64,000 nucleotides of DNA. Source: Chitinophaga polysaccharea. GTDB lineage: Bacteria > Bacteroidota > Bacteroidia > Chitinophagales > Chitinophagaceae. The notes beneath the pieces were generated by a model. It was not told the origin of the DNA, searched no databases, and worked only from the letters and a program-made list of their open reading frames with translations. This document shows positions 18,562-29,400 of the stretch, piece by piece. The stretch lies in NCBI RefSeq assembly GCF_902150045.1, contig NZ_CABFVU010000003.1, forward strand, positions 930,001 to 994,000, read 5' to 3'. A program made the position numbers and the translations under genes. Within the stretch, counting starts at the first letter, position 1; every line of letters starts with the position of its first letter.

Positions 18562-19462
18562 TTACAAGTTGAATTAAATAGTCAGATAACTCCTGCGAAA
18601 AGGTATTATATGCAGGTCTTGCAAATAACGCAGACCTTATTACCTTATCCCTTTCAATCACATCAATTTTGATATTCGCATGATGAGGCCTGTTCTCATT
18701 GGTTCCCCAAACAATATAAAGCAGCCGTGGCCTGTACCCCAGCTTCCTGTTGAAATCATCCGCCAGGTCAAAAAAAACATTGAATCGTCTCCAATCTTCC
18801 TGCCTGTATTTATCAATGCGCTCCTCTGCTACAGGCGTATTTATATTATGCGTTTTAAACTCAATGATAGCTGTAAACCGCTGCAGGCGGTGATCATAGA
18901 TCATGGCATCAATGTCGCCGGGCCAGGGATTGGGGGTGTTATTGGCCAGGTAGCATTCTACGTTGGAAGAAGCGGTAAGAAGATGCTTTACATGACGGAA
19001 GCTAAAGCCCCTCAATGCACGGATCCCCTGCTCCAGGTCCGAAATATCCGCCTTTTTATAAGTATGTATTTTTAACTCATTATTCTCTATATGCAGCTTA
19101 ATGGAATGAATCAGTTTAAGCGTCTTATCATATCCGGCCGGGTAGTTTTGGGGCCAGATAAAAATGCGCGACTCGCATTGCAGTCCTTCAGCTAAGCGGC
19201 TGATGAGTAACAGCTCATTCCGGGGGATCACGCGGGTAATATCCTCCAGTGAAATGGCTTCACCGGGTTTTTCTTCAATATACTCCAGCTTTTTAAAAAT
19301 ACCGTTTACTATCTTCCGCTCATTTATAATGAAACCATCTACGCTAACCACTGCATACGCAGGGTTATCCGTTCTTATCCATTGCAGCGGGTGATGATCA
19401 GTGATCTTAAAAGATACTGTTTTACCTTCGCAAACTCTCTTTTCCGGTATCATTAAAATCAT
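18551..19462 (-). CDS. Unrecognised PD-(D/E)XK-like protein inside the type III RM operon
   Basis: This 303-residue protein is not a family I can name. It has no signal peptide or membrane helix. Residues 165-203 read as a PD-(D/E)XK nuclease core: Glu169, then PGDIDAMIYD with Asp185, then AIIEFKTHN with Glu201 and Lys203. The N-terminal ~100 residues (KITDHHPLQW, DGFIINERKIVNGIFKKLE) are of unknown fold. It starts 6 bp after the mod stop and overlaps the res start by 11 bp, so it is translated with Mod and Res. Standard type III systems need only mod and res. It could be an accessory nuclease, a specificity or protection factor, or a separate defence protein. Confidence 0.7.
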   Translation of the reverse strand: MILMIPEKRVCEGKTVSFKITDHHPLQWIRTDNPAYAVVSVDGFIINERKIVNGIFKKLEYIEEKPGEAISLEDITRVIPRNELLLISRLAEGLQCESRIFIWPQNYPAGYDKTLKLIHSIKLHIENNELKIHTYKKADISDLEQGIRALRGFSFRHVKHLLTASSNVECYLANNTPNPWPGDIDAMIYDHRLQRFTAIIEFKTHNINTPVAEERIDKYRQEDWRRFNVFFDLADDFNRKLGYRPRLLYIVWGTNENRPHHANIKIDVIERDKVIRSALFARPAYNTFSQELSDYLIQLVNEA

Positions 19463-19468
19463 ATCCCG

Positions 19469-21319
19469 TCAGATTGTATGAAAAATTATCCCTGCATCTT
19501 CAAAAAGCAACTGGATATTGGTTTTATCCTGGTCGTTCTTTTTGAAAACAGAATCAAGACAAATCACAGTGCCGGGTTTTACTTTTATAATTTCTTTTGC
19601 AGATGGAATCCCTATCGAACCAGTGCCCACCAACAGCTTTCTTCCCGGGAAATAATAAAAATCATCACCGTTAAAAGTAAGCACGTTCATGGCAGAAGAA
19701 AGCTGTACGCCATGTTTTATGGCAATTTCCCAGGCCATTTTTTCTCCTGCTGTGGCATCTTTTTCCACCGTATCAAACATGCGGAGCTGTTCCACGATGT
19801 CGGCTTCGGTCTTTAAAAAATCGCCTCTCCATACTTTGAAATTGGAGTCTGAAAGCCGGAAGCAGCGGAAGCCTGCAGTAGCCTGTTTACCTGGTTGTCC
19901 GTTCATTGATTGTGCAATTTTGCTTAGCCGTGATTGTGTAACTTCAGAAATGGTTTTAAATCCCAGCTTATATGCTTCATCCGATGCGTCGATCTTTTCA
20001 GGAAGCTGTACCAGTATAAATTTACGGTTGGATCCCTCTTCCCTGTTTAAACCATACACCGCATGTGCAGTAGAGCCTGAGCCGCCAAAAAAGTCGAGTA
20101 TAAGATCATCTTTTGAAGTGGAGATCTTTATCAGGGCTTTTAACAACCGGGTTGGCTTGGGATTATCAAATACATTTTTACCGTTAAAAATCTCAGTTAG
20201 CTCTGCAGATCCTTCCTGGTTGCTGCCAAATTCCTGGTGCCCCCAGAAATTGTGGGCGCTTTGTCCTTCCTCCATCCGGTCGCCCAGGTAGAACTTTTTA
20301 CGCGGCCAGCCATCCCCTCCGCTGGGGAAATAGATTTTCCCTTCTGCCAGCAATTGTTTGTAAGTGCTTTCAGCCCCCATCCACTCTTCGTTCAATACCT
20401 TACCGGTTGGAGTGGTGATCGTATATTTTGAGCCTGTTTGCCCCGATCCTGCCTTCCAGGGCTTTGAGTCCCAGGGTCCCAGGGGATCTTTGTCGGGGTT
20501 GGAGTAACTCCCCTGCCTGGTTTCAGAAAGCGGGATGCCATAAAAAGTATTCTTCTTTTTCAGGATCTCCGAATTTTTTGCATATACCACAATATACTCC
20601 GCTACCTTTGAAATCATTTTTGATTTATCATTCGGCTGGTTATGCCTTCTTCTCCAGGTGATGATGGCTTCTTTATTCTCTTCTCCAAAAATTTCATCCA
20701 TTAAAAGCTTGAGATTGGCCAGTTCATTATCATCAATACTGATAAAGATGATACCATCATCACTCAAAAGATTCTTTGCGAGGAAAAGCCGGGGCAGCAT
20801 CATCGACAGCCAGTTGGAGTGGAATTGCCCGTTCTCTTTCCTGTTCGGGCGGAACAGGCCTTCTTTCATCATAAAGCCTTCCTCATCCTTTTCCCTGATC
20901 CTTCTGAAATACTGTTCTTTTGTTTCTGAAAATTTATCGGGATAGATGAAGCTATCGGAGCCGGTGTTATAGGGAGGATCGATACAGATGGCCTTTACCT
21001 TTCCATAATAGGATTTCTGAAGCACTTTTAATACTTCCAGGTTTTCCCCTTCTATGAATATATTTTCTGTTGCGTCCCAGTTCACGGATGCCCTGATGTC
21101 CGGCACCAAAGTGGCGGAGGTAGGCATTTGCAGCACCTTAAACGCTTCGCTTTTCCCGGCCCAGTTCAGCTGATAACGTTCGCTGTCTGCGTTGATGTTT
21201 TCACCAAGCAACTGCTTTAACTGGTCTACATTCAGTTTATCCTCTGCAAAAGCGCCGGGGACAATCTCTTTCAGCTTTGCTATTAAGTCTCCCGTTATAT
21301 TTAACGACTTACCATCCAT
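19469..21319 (-). CDS. mod: Type III DNA methyltransferase Mod subunit
   Basis: This 616-residue N6-adenine methyltransferase shows the beta-class order: catalytic DPPY at 114-117 (CIDPPYNTGSDSFIY) first, and the AdoMet motif DFFGGSGSTAHAV near ~405 later. The region between them (~200-380) is the likely target-recognition domain. The N-terminal ~75 residues and the C-terminal third are as in the Mod family. Mod methylates one strand of an asymmetric site and also directs Res to it. I found no simple-sequence repeat tract of the kind that makes some mod genes phase variable. Its start lies 3 bp after the controller-like xre stop. Confidence 0.96.
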   Translation of the reverse strand: MDGKSLNITGDLIAKLKEIVPGAFAEDKLNVDQLKQLLGENINADSERYQLNWAGKSEAFKVLQMPTSATLVPDIRASVNWDATENIFIEGENLEVLKVLQKSYYGKVKAICIDPPYNTGSDSFIYPDKFSETKEQYFRRIREKDEEGFMMKEGLFRPNRKENGQFHSNWLSMMLPRLFLAKNLLSDDGIIFISIDDNELANLKLLMDEIFGEENKEAIITWRRRHNQPNDKSKMISKVAEYIVVYAKNSEILKKKNTFYGIPLSETRQGSYSNPDKDPLGPWDSKPWKAGSGQTGSKYTITTPTGKVLNEEWMGAESTYKQLLAEGKIYFPSGGDGWPRKKFYLGDRMEEGQSAHNFWGHQEFGSNQEGSAELTEIFNGKNVFDNPKPTRLLKALIKISTSKDDLILDFFGGSGSTAHAVYGLNREEGSNRKFILVQLPEKIDASDEAYKLGFKTISEVTQSRLSKIAQSMNGQPGKQATAGFRCFRLSDSNFKVWRGDFLKTEADIVEQLRMFDTVEKDATAGEKMAWEIAIKHGVQLSSAMNVLTFNGDDFYYFPGRKLLVGTGSIGIPSAKEIIKVKPGTVICLDSVFKKNDQDKTNIQLLFEDAGIIFHTI

Positions 21320-21322
21320 GTC

Positions 21323-21616
21323 CTATTTGTCTTTTAATCTTTTCCCTGAATTTTTTAACACTTTATGCGCAAGAGGCTCTTCTTCCAGCAGGTCCACAAT
21401 TTTATCGGAGAGCCAGGTAACCATGAGCTCTTCTGTATTTACTTCCAGCAGTTCTGCCAGCTTCCCCACCTGTTCTTTCTGGGCTTTCCGCTCTCCCCGT
21501 TCTATTTTACTGATAAGGGCAGTATCTATTTCCAATGCTGCCGCTACCTGCCGCAGCAGCAGTCCTTTCTTTTCCCTTAACCGCCTGATGGTTTCACCAA
21601 AATTTTCCTGTTTCAT
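21323..21616 (-). CDS. XRE-family helix-turn-helix regulator, controller-like
   Basis: This 97-residue protein has an XRE helix-turn-helix in residues ~7-65 (FGETIRRLREKKGLLLRQVA, IDTALISKIERGERKAQ). The C-terminal ~30 residues (WLSDKIVDLLEEEPLAHKVLKN) extend beyond the domain and may help dimerise. It is the first gene of the type III operon, 3 bp before mod, so it likely acts as a control protein that times mod and res expression. Direct repeats TTGTCA lie just upstream of its start and overlap the predicted promoter, which would fit autoregulation. Controller proteins are well known in type II systems and less usual in type III systems. Confidence 0.9.
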   Translation of the reverse strand: MKQENFGETIRRLREKKGLLLRQVAAALEIDTALISKIERGERKAQKEQVGKLAELLEVNTEELMVTWLSDKIVDLLEEEPLAHKVLKNSGKRLKDK

Positions 21617-21625
21617 TTTATTGAC

Positions 21626-21647
21626 TTGTCACTAATTGTCAAATGTA
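21626..21647 (-). promoter_or_regulatory. Candidate promoter and operator of the type III RM operon
   Basis: Read on the minus strand, TACATTTG (21647 to 21640) matches the Bacteroidota -7 box TAnnTTTG exactly. A TTTG at 21663-21660 lies upstream but is only 12 bp away, less than the usual ~19 bp. Two direct TTGTCA repeats (21626-21631 and 21636-21641, 10-bp period) lie just downstream or overlap the box, and the XRE start codon is 10 bp further on. XRE binding here would block initiation. Confidence 0.45.
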
Positions 21648-21904
21648 GTAAAAAGAAGGCAAATTTGCTGTTGGCAGTCCGTTTTGTAATAGATGCTACA
21701 TCACTGGTACACTGAATGCATTGTTTCCCTGTAGCGGAAGCGTTGATTTATTTTCGAATCCGTGAAGTAGTTATTCTTCTTTAAAACACCGGGAGAAAGG
21801 TTGTTTTTGTAATCAGGAGAAATGGGGATAAGGGATCAGTAAACGCCGCCATTTTGTAAGAAAACGCCCCTCCTATTATCATTATTGTGCGAAAAAAAAT
21901 ATAG

Positions 21905-24604
<2,700 letters not shown>

Positions 24605-24633
24605 CTTTACATCGTTTTACTGTATGATCACTT

Positions 24634-25479
24634 ATGAACGGATATGCCATAGCCCCCGGTGCTGACAACGGGTCTACTTCTATTATTCGCTACCGCACTA
24701 CCACCCCTCCAGCAAGGGCAAGAATTATGCTGCAGCAAAACCTGTTCACCTTTTTGCTGAACGGCGAGAAAACAGTTCATTTCGCGGGCACACAGGTTAC
24801 TGTAAAGCCTCACCAGTTCGTGATGCTGGCCGCCGGGAATTGCCTCATGAGTGAAAAGATCCCTGCAGAAAATGCGGATTACCATAGTATCCTTTTTTTC
24901 TTCGACAGTAAACTGCTGGCTGATTTCTTTACCCGTCATGCTGCACTGACCGGCGAACCCGCCAGGCAACCGGATGATCGCCCTTTCCTGCTGCTGGAGA
25001 AAGATGAGTTTCTTGTAAATTTCACCCGTTCACTCGACTACATGCTGAACGGCGATAAACCCATTTACCAGGACCTGCAAAAGGTAAAACTGGAAGAGCT
25101 GTTCTTATATCTTGCCGTGCAGTACCCGGGGCAGATACAGCAGATCAGGAACATGAACGCTGCTGCCAGCGACGACCTGGTGGTTCGCCAGGCAGTTACA
25201 TCACATATAAACAGTAATATCACCGTTGAAGAACTGGCCTTCCTGTGTAACATGAGCCTCTCTACTTTTAAACGACGGTTTGCCCGTATTTATGGTAATA
25301 GCCCTAACAGGTGGCTCCTGGAAAAGAGAATGGAAAGAGCTGCTAAAATGCTGCGGCAAAACGACCGTAAAGCAAACGAGATCTATTATGAGCTTGGCTA
25401 TGAAAACCTCTCCAGTTTTGTACAGTCCTTTAAGCAGATCTACGGTGTTACTCCCAAGCAGTACCAGTTGTCAAATTGA
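24634..25479 (+). CDS. AraC-family transcriptional regulator
   Basis: This 281-residue protein has an N-terminal ~170-residue sensing domain with a cupin-like character (FLLNGEKTVHFAGTQVTVKPHQFVMLAAG). Residues ~185-281 hold two helix-turn-helix motifs (VEELAFLCNMSLSTFKRRFA; NEIYYELGYENLSSFVQSFK) ending in the family signature GVTPKQYQ. It begins 29 bp after the rph stop, so it may be co-transcribed with rph. The C-terminal domain resembles that of the AraC protein at 62627-63439. The ligand is unknown; targets may be nearby genes. Confidence 0.92.
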   Translation: MNGYAIAPGADNGSTSIIRYRTTTPPARARIMLQQNLFTFLLNGEKTVHFAGTQVTVKPHQFVMLAAGNCLMSEKIPAENADYHSILFFFDSKLLADFFTRHAALTGEPARQPDDRPFLLLEKDEFLVNFTRSLDYMLNGDKPIYQDLQKVKLEELFLYLAVQYPGQIQQIRNMNAAASDDLVVRQAVTSHINSNITVEELAFLCNMSLSTFKRRFARIYGNSPNRWLLEKRMERAAKMLRQNDRKANEIYYELGYENLSSFVQSFKQIYGVTPKQYQLSN

Positions 25480-25574
25480 ACGTTTAGCCACACTTTCTGA
25501 ACGGTTGCCCATCCTTTGCCGCCGGTCTTTGCATCTATCTTTGAATAAAAGATTCAAACAAAACAGAAAAGATC

Positions 25575-26072
25575 ATGACAACAGAAAACGGCACATTTAC
25601 ACTGAAAAGCAATGAGCTTGGCGGTCAGCTCACCAATAGGCAATATGCAAATGGGATGGGCTTTAACGGGGAGAACAAATCGCCCCAGCTATACTGGGAA
25701 AATGCCCCTGCCGCAACGCAAAGCTTTGCGGTAACAATTTACGACCTGGATGCTCCCACCGGCAGCGGTTTCTGGCACTGGGTAGTTTTCAACATCCCGT
25801 CAAACATCCGTGAACTGGCCGCCGGGGCCGGCGATCCAGGCGATCACCTGCTTCCGGAAGGGGCCATACAAAGCAATACGGATGCCGGCATGCCGGGTTA
25901 TATCGGGGCAGCCCCCAATGAGGGCCCGGCACACCGTTACCTGATCACGGTACATGCGCTCAGCAAAAAGCTGGAACTGGATAAAAACGCTACGCCGCCT
26001 TACGTGGGCTTTAACATGCACTTTGTAACGCTGGCAAAAGCTTCGTTGGTTGTTTACGGGCAAAAACAATAG
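25575..26072 (+). CDS. YbhB/YbcL-family PEBP-like protein
   Basis: This 165-residue protein has the phosphatidylethanolamine-binding fold: GENKSPQLYWENAPAATQSF, AVTIYDLDAPTGSGFWHWVV, the pocket motif GFWHWV with its flanking Asp and His, and EGPAHRYLITVHAL. YbhB-like proteins are small and soluble; a ligand pocket is clear, but function in bacteria is not established. No signal peptide. It follows the AraC gene by 95 bp on the same strand. A 10-bp hairpin lies 11 bp beyond the stop. Confidence 0.93.
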   Translation: MTTENGTFTLKSNELGGQLTNRQYANGMGFNGENKSPQLYWENAPAATQSFAVTIYDLDAPTGSGFWHWVVFNIPSNIRELAAGAGDPGDHLLPEGAIQSNTDAGMPGYIGAAPNEGPAHRYLITVHALSKKLELDKNATPPYVGFNMHFVTLAKASLVVYGQKQ

Positions 26073-26083
26073 CGTGTGAATGA

Positions 26084-26116
26084 TATGCCCCGGTGTTTTA
26101 TACATGCCGGGGCATA
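26084..26116 (+). terminator. Hairpin after the PEBP-like gene
   Basis: A perfect 10-bp stem (tatgccccgg / ccggggcata) with a 13-base loop lies 11 bp after the PEBP stop. No T run follows, so it may be an mRNA end-protecting structure rather than a classic terminator. Its position is a reason to reject the far-upstream ATG of the next reading frame. Confidence 0.55.
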
Positions 26117-26217
26117 ATATTGGCCATGTCGCAAATGGCCCTGAGATTGTCGCTTACAGGGCGTCTCAAATTTACCCGGTCAAAGTATTTTTGCATTTAA
26201 CAGAAATACTAAACAAG

Positions 26218-26730
26218 ATGAAAATCACTATCTACCTCGCTGCTTCTGCCAATGGAATGATCAGCAATAACAGGAACGTACCTGATTGGTTATCGCCGGA
26301 ATATGGCCAGGGATTTATGGCTATCTGTGAACGTACACAGGCCGTAATCATGGGGAAAACAACCTACAACATCCTCGCACCAAATTACCTGCCCCTGAAG
26401 GAAGGTTCGCTGGTAGTGCTTACACATGATACCAAGGCCACACCAGCCCAACCCAATGTACTGTTTACCAGCGACAGCCCCCAGGCAATTGTTGCACAAC
26501 TCAGCGCTAAAGGCCATACCGAAGCAGTGATCATTGGAGGCACGCAAACGGTAAGCGCCTTTATAAAAGCCGGATTGGTAAATGAGCTCATCCTGGTAGT
26601 GGAGCCGGTGCTGTTTGGCAAAGGGCTGCCTTTAATGGAGGGTGTTGATGCGGAGTATAAGCTGGCGTTGCAGGAGGTGAAGAAATTGAATGAGAATAGT
26701 GTGGAGTTACGTTATGAGGTGAGGAAATAA
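26218..26730 (+). CDS. Dihydrofolate-reductase-like (RibD C-terminal family) protein
   Basis: I chose the ATG at 26218, giving 170 residues and starting MKITIYLAASANGMI. The in-frame ATG at 26080 would put a hairpin and non-protein-like codons into the gene. The fold family is that of RibD-C/DHFR: DVV-like substrate strand (SANGMISNNRNVPDWL), MGKTTYNIL for NADPH binding, VIIGGTQTVSAFIKAG, and NELILVVEPVLFGKGLPLME. Members reduce pterin-like or pyrimidine substrates with NADPH, but many are of unknown role. It converges on the RHS/YD remnant, with 8 bp between stops. Confidence 0.9.
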   Translation: MKITIYLAASANGMISNNRNVPDWLSPEYGQGFMAICERTQAVIMGKTTYNILAPNYLPLKEGSLVVLTHDTKATPAQPNVLFTSDSPQAIVAQLSAKGHTEAVIIGGTQTVSAFIKAGLVNELILVVEPVLFGKGLPLMEGVDAEYKLALQEVKKLNENSVELRYEVRK

Positions 26731-26738
26731 CCTTATAA

Positions 26739-27246
26739 TCAATTATATCCTGGCCCTGATAATTTACTAAAACTGGTTTCTGTAAAACTGATTGGCTTAC
26801 CATTCGAATCAAAGAAATATTCTGATAACAATCCTGAATAAATCATCATCTCCGACCCCATGAATCTTGCATTGATATCTGTGGAAGAAGAACCAGTCTT
26901 TGTTCTAATGGTTGTCCTGTAATTGAAAGCAGAATATGGGTTCGATGCCGGCAATCCAGCTGCATCTTTTAAAACCAAATACACATCTCCGGTTCTGGAC
27001 GCGTATGTTCCGTCATCTTCGGAGATAATATTCCTGATTTCAATAGTAGCATTCAAAGGCTTAAAATCACAGTCGCAGGCATATTGATATCCCATTTGTT
27101 TTACTATATTTCCTTTCAGGTCCCTGATTATCTTTAGTTTCAGCATTTCATCATACTCAAAATACTGAATATTATCATTGAAGTCACATACAGATGTAAT
27201 TCCAATTAAGGGAATATGCGTATAAGTCGTCATCAGGGCCCCCTCA
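26739..27246 (-). pseudogene. C-terminal fragment of a YD/DUF5977-type surface protein
   Basis: The minus-strand frame holds about 165 protein-like codons with no start region. Its beginning, TTYTHIPLIGITSVCD, followed by IQYFEYDEMLKLKIIRDLKG and NIVKQMGYQYACD, parallels the C-terminal part of the protein at 29401-33462 (TTYTYIPLVGISS, FYNYDAYNRLSAIRNQDG). The remaining ~110 residues differ from that protein and match nothing I know. The homologous part ends abruptly near 27246, next to the broken collagen-like gene on the other strand. It is a displaced tail of a lost large gene. Confidence 0.75.
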
Positions 27247-27249
27247 GGG

Positions 27250-27710
27250 AATATACATTCGTTGGTATCACATCCTGTACAAAAGACGGACCCGCCGGTC
27301 CACAGGGAGCAAAAGGCGACAAAGGAGATAAAGGCGACAAAGGCAATATCGGGGCTACAGGAACAGCCAACGTCATTCACTCAAACTGGATGAAGTTAGG
27401 TTTCTCAGGGAATGCAGCTGTCATCGATGCCCCCAGGCTTACCCAGGATATTATAGACAAAGGGGAAATAAATGTATATGTGAAGTCGCCCAATGTAGTG
27501 CGTAAACTGAATATCGAAGAAGGCGGTGGTCATTATGCCACCTATGTTTTCTTTAAAGGGAATATTTTTATCTACAGCGATATTTATAACGACTATGACC
27601 GCGACAGTTACCGTTATATTCTCATTCCCGGCGGAGTGCCTGCACGTAAAGCCAACATCAACTGGGATAATTACAGCGAAGTATGCAAATCTCTGGGGAC
27701 TGAGCCTTAA
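27250..27710 (+). pseudogene. 5-prime truncated collagen-like lipoprotein gene
   Basis: The readable part begins near the lipobox-like VGITSC followed by TKDGPAGPQGAKGDKGDKGD, with Gly-X-Y repeats, and continues NIGATGTANVIHSNWMKLGF to EVCKSLGTEP. Bacteroidota proteins of this kind start with a ~20-residue lipoprotein signal, then Ser-Cys-x-Lys-Asp-Gly-Pro and collagen repeats. Here the signal is missing: upstream codons come from the antisense of the neighbouring YD remnant. A start ATG at 27216 exists in frame but gives no signal peptide. It is probably a remnant, unless a short signal was rebuilt. Confidence 0.6.
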
Positions 27711-27781
27711 GTCTATGCAATCCCGCACCACCCCTACCACCGCTTGCCAATAAGCAAAAATATACCTAATTTACAGGAACC

Positions 27782-28261
27782 ATGAAAAAAGCGACCTTAA
27801 TCACCCTGGTAACAGCTGCGGCATTTTGCGCTGGTTTCACATTTAATACCATCATAACACCACCCAACAAAACAGCTACAAAAATGAAAAAAGTAACAGG
27901 CATAGGCGGCATTTTTTTCAAATGTAAAGATCCCAACAAAATGAAAGAGTGGTACCAGAAACATCTTGGTCTGAATACCAATGAGTATGGAGCCACTTTT
28001 GAATGGTATGAAGGCACCGACAGCACAAAGAAAGCATCAACACAGTGGAGCCCTTTCGAGGAAACAACAAAATACTTTGCCCCTTCTGCCAAAGACTTCA
28101 TGATCAACTACAGGGTAGAGAACCTCGAGCAACTGGTGGAGGAACTTAAAAAAGAAGGCGTCACCATTGTCGACAAAATTGAAACCTATGACTACGGTAA
28201 ATTTGTTCATATCATGGACATGGAAGGCAACAAAATTGAATTATGGGAGCCAACCGAGTAG
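27782..28261 (+). CDS. VOC-family (glyoxalase/bleomycin-resistance fold) protein with N-terminal anchor
   Basis: The 159-residue protein has a hydrophobic N-terminal segment (residues 6-26) that looks like a signal or membrane anchor. A single VOC domain follows: KVTGIGGIFFKCKDPNK, WYQKHLGLNTNEYGATFEW, and KFVHIMDMEGNKIELWEP, with likely metal-ligand Glu in the final strand. Starting at Met35 (27884) would give a soluble VOC protein of usual length, so the N-terminal extension may be real or an annotation choice. Function is unknown. Its stop codon overlaps a palindrome shared with the convergent kinase gene. Confidence 0.85.
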   Translation: MKKATLITLVTAAAFCAGFTFNTIITPPNKTATKMKKVTGIGGIFFKCKDPNKMKEWYQKHLGLNTNEYGATFEWYEGTDSTKKASTQWSPFEETTKYFAPSAKDFMINYRVENLEQLVEELKKEGVTIVDKIETYDYGKFVHIMDMEGNKIELWEPTE

Positions 28262-28273
28262 CGCCGGCTACTC
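28256..28273. terminator. Palindrome containing both convergent stop codons
   Basis: GAGTAGC gccg GCTACTC is a 7-bp perfect stem with a 4-base loop. The VOC stop (28259-28261) and the reverse-strand stop of the kinase (28268-28270) both lie in its arms. It may act as a very compact bidirectional terminator, though no T tract follows. Confidence 0.5.
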
Positions 28274-29275
28274 AAACTGTGCCAGCGAGTCCGCAAAACG
28301 CGGTGTACGCATCTGGTGAACAGCCTCATTAAACAAGGCTTTTCCATACATCAACTGCCCTTCATACTCCGCCAGCGATAATTTACCAAGAGCCATTAAA
28401 CTGCCAAACGCCCTTAAATCGTTGCCTTCCATCTCCTGATCATGCTGATACCCGGCAGGCTTATGCCGCATGGCAAGCTGGAACATCAGCAGTGAATAAA
28501 TGATCCTGCAAACCTGGCGCATCACATAAAAGCGCGCCATTTTCTGATCATCAACAACATGGTCAAAATACGCATTCAGCAATGCGCTCTCCTGTTCTTT
28601 TGTTTGTACAAAAAAATTAGCGGCATTGGCCAGGTCCACATACCGGTCATTTAAATAAGCCACATCCCAGTCAATGATCCATATTCTTTCCCCATCACAT
28701 AAAATGTTGCTTGGATTAAGATCGTTGTGGCTAAACACCTTGTCGGATGCGACCCGGGGATACCTGTTCTTTATGGTTCCATAGTACTGGAAACATTCGT
28801 CGAATAACGGCCCGGAAAGCATTTTAGCATTTCTGAACTGCTCGATCATCCCGTCTACGGTTTCAAACAAATCTTTTCCTTCGCCATTACAAGGTATTGC
28901 ATGCACCGTTTTAATAGCATGTCCCAGTTCACCTGCCAATTTATCCGGGGCAAAAATACCACGCACCGGTTTGTTATCTATAAAGTCACTGATCACAATA
29001 CCCTGCAGTTTATCTTCATATTTCAGTGCAGGCGCAATACCGGCAGCTGATGCCAGCGCCAGGCTACCAGGAAACGCAGAGGTATCATTGGCTGCACCCA
29101 GCTTTAACACATAGTGCCGGCCACCCAGCGTAATTTTATAAACAGCAGAACCAGACAGGCCGCCTGCGAGTAAGGAAATACCGGTAACATCAGTAGTATT
29201 AAAAACTTTTATCAATGCGGCTTCTATAGTTGCTACCCTTTCAGTTGGTATAGCGGAAGAATATAATAATGACAC
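28268..29275 (-). CDS. Choline/aminoglycoside-kinase-like phosphotransferase
   Basis: This 335-residue protein has the APH/choline-kinase fold: a nucleotide-binding N-lobe (LLAGGLSGSAVYKITLGG, YVLKLG), the catalytic loop FSHNDLNPSNILCD with His-Asn-Asp and Asp, and the metal-binding IIDWDVAYLNDRYVDLAN. The start codon is GTG at 29275, and no better ATG fits the N-lobe. Substrates in this family include choline, thiamine, aminoglycosides and homoserine; I cannot tell which applies. It is not adjacent to a lipopolysaccharide or antibiotic gene. Confidence 0.88.
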   Translation of the reverse strand: MSLLYSSAIPTERVATIEAALIKVFNTTDVTGISLLAGGLSGSAVYKITLGGRHYVLKLGAANDTSAFPGSLALASAAGIAPALKYEDKLQGIVISDFIDNKPVRGIFAPDKLAGELGHAIKTVHAIPCNGEGKDLFETVDGMIEQFRNAKMLSGPLFDECFQYYGTIKNRYPRVASDKVFSHNDLNPSNILCDGERIWIIDWDVAYLNDRYVDLANAANFFVQTKEQESALLNAYFDHVVDDQKMARFYVMRQVCRIIYSLLMFQLAMRHKPAGYQHDQEMEGNDLRAFGSLMALGKLSLAEYEGQLMYGKALFNEAVHQMRTPRFADSLAQFE

Positions 29276-29348
29276 AGCTGACGATTAAAACAATTGTGCC
29301 TCCTGGCAGCACAATATCCGACAAATATATAGCTTGTATACTATATAA

Positions 29349-29391
29349 ATATACAGGGCTGCCATGGTGTACCACGGCAGCCCTGTATATT
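29349..29391 (-). terminator. Strong terminator at the end of the RHS/YD operon
   Basis: A 15-bp perfect stem (atatacagggctgcc / ggcagccctgtatat) encloses a loop that can pair further (tggt/acca). It lies about 10 bp after the stop of the YD/DUF5977 gene on the minus strand. T-rich sequence lies on both sides, so it could work in both directions. Confidence 0.85.
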
Positions 29392-29400
29392 TTTTTGTCA

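Noticed and set aside
19689-20291. Open frame of 200 codons on the plus strand inside mod
   Set aside because: Antisense to the conserved methyltransferase motifs; rich in Ser, Pro and Cys, as expected from an antisense frame.
19469-21319. Phase-variable mod gene
   Set aside because: I looked for a simple-sequence repeat tract in or before mod and found none long enough to cause slippage.
26080-26217. Upstream ATG for the DHFR-like gene
   Set aside because: It overlaps a 10-bp hairpin after the previous gene, and the 46 added residues do not fit the family N-terminus.
27300-27370. Short 9-bp periodic repeats resembling a CRISPR or tandem repeat
   Set aside because: They are the Gly-X-Y codons of the collagen-like remnant, with no spacers.
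26739-27380. Full 213-codon minus-strand frame as one gene
   Set aside because: Its first ~45 codons are antisense to the collagen-like repeats on the plus strand; only the part from ~27246 down resembles a real protein.
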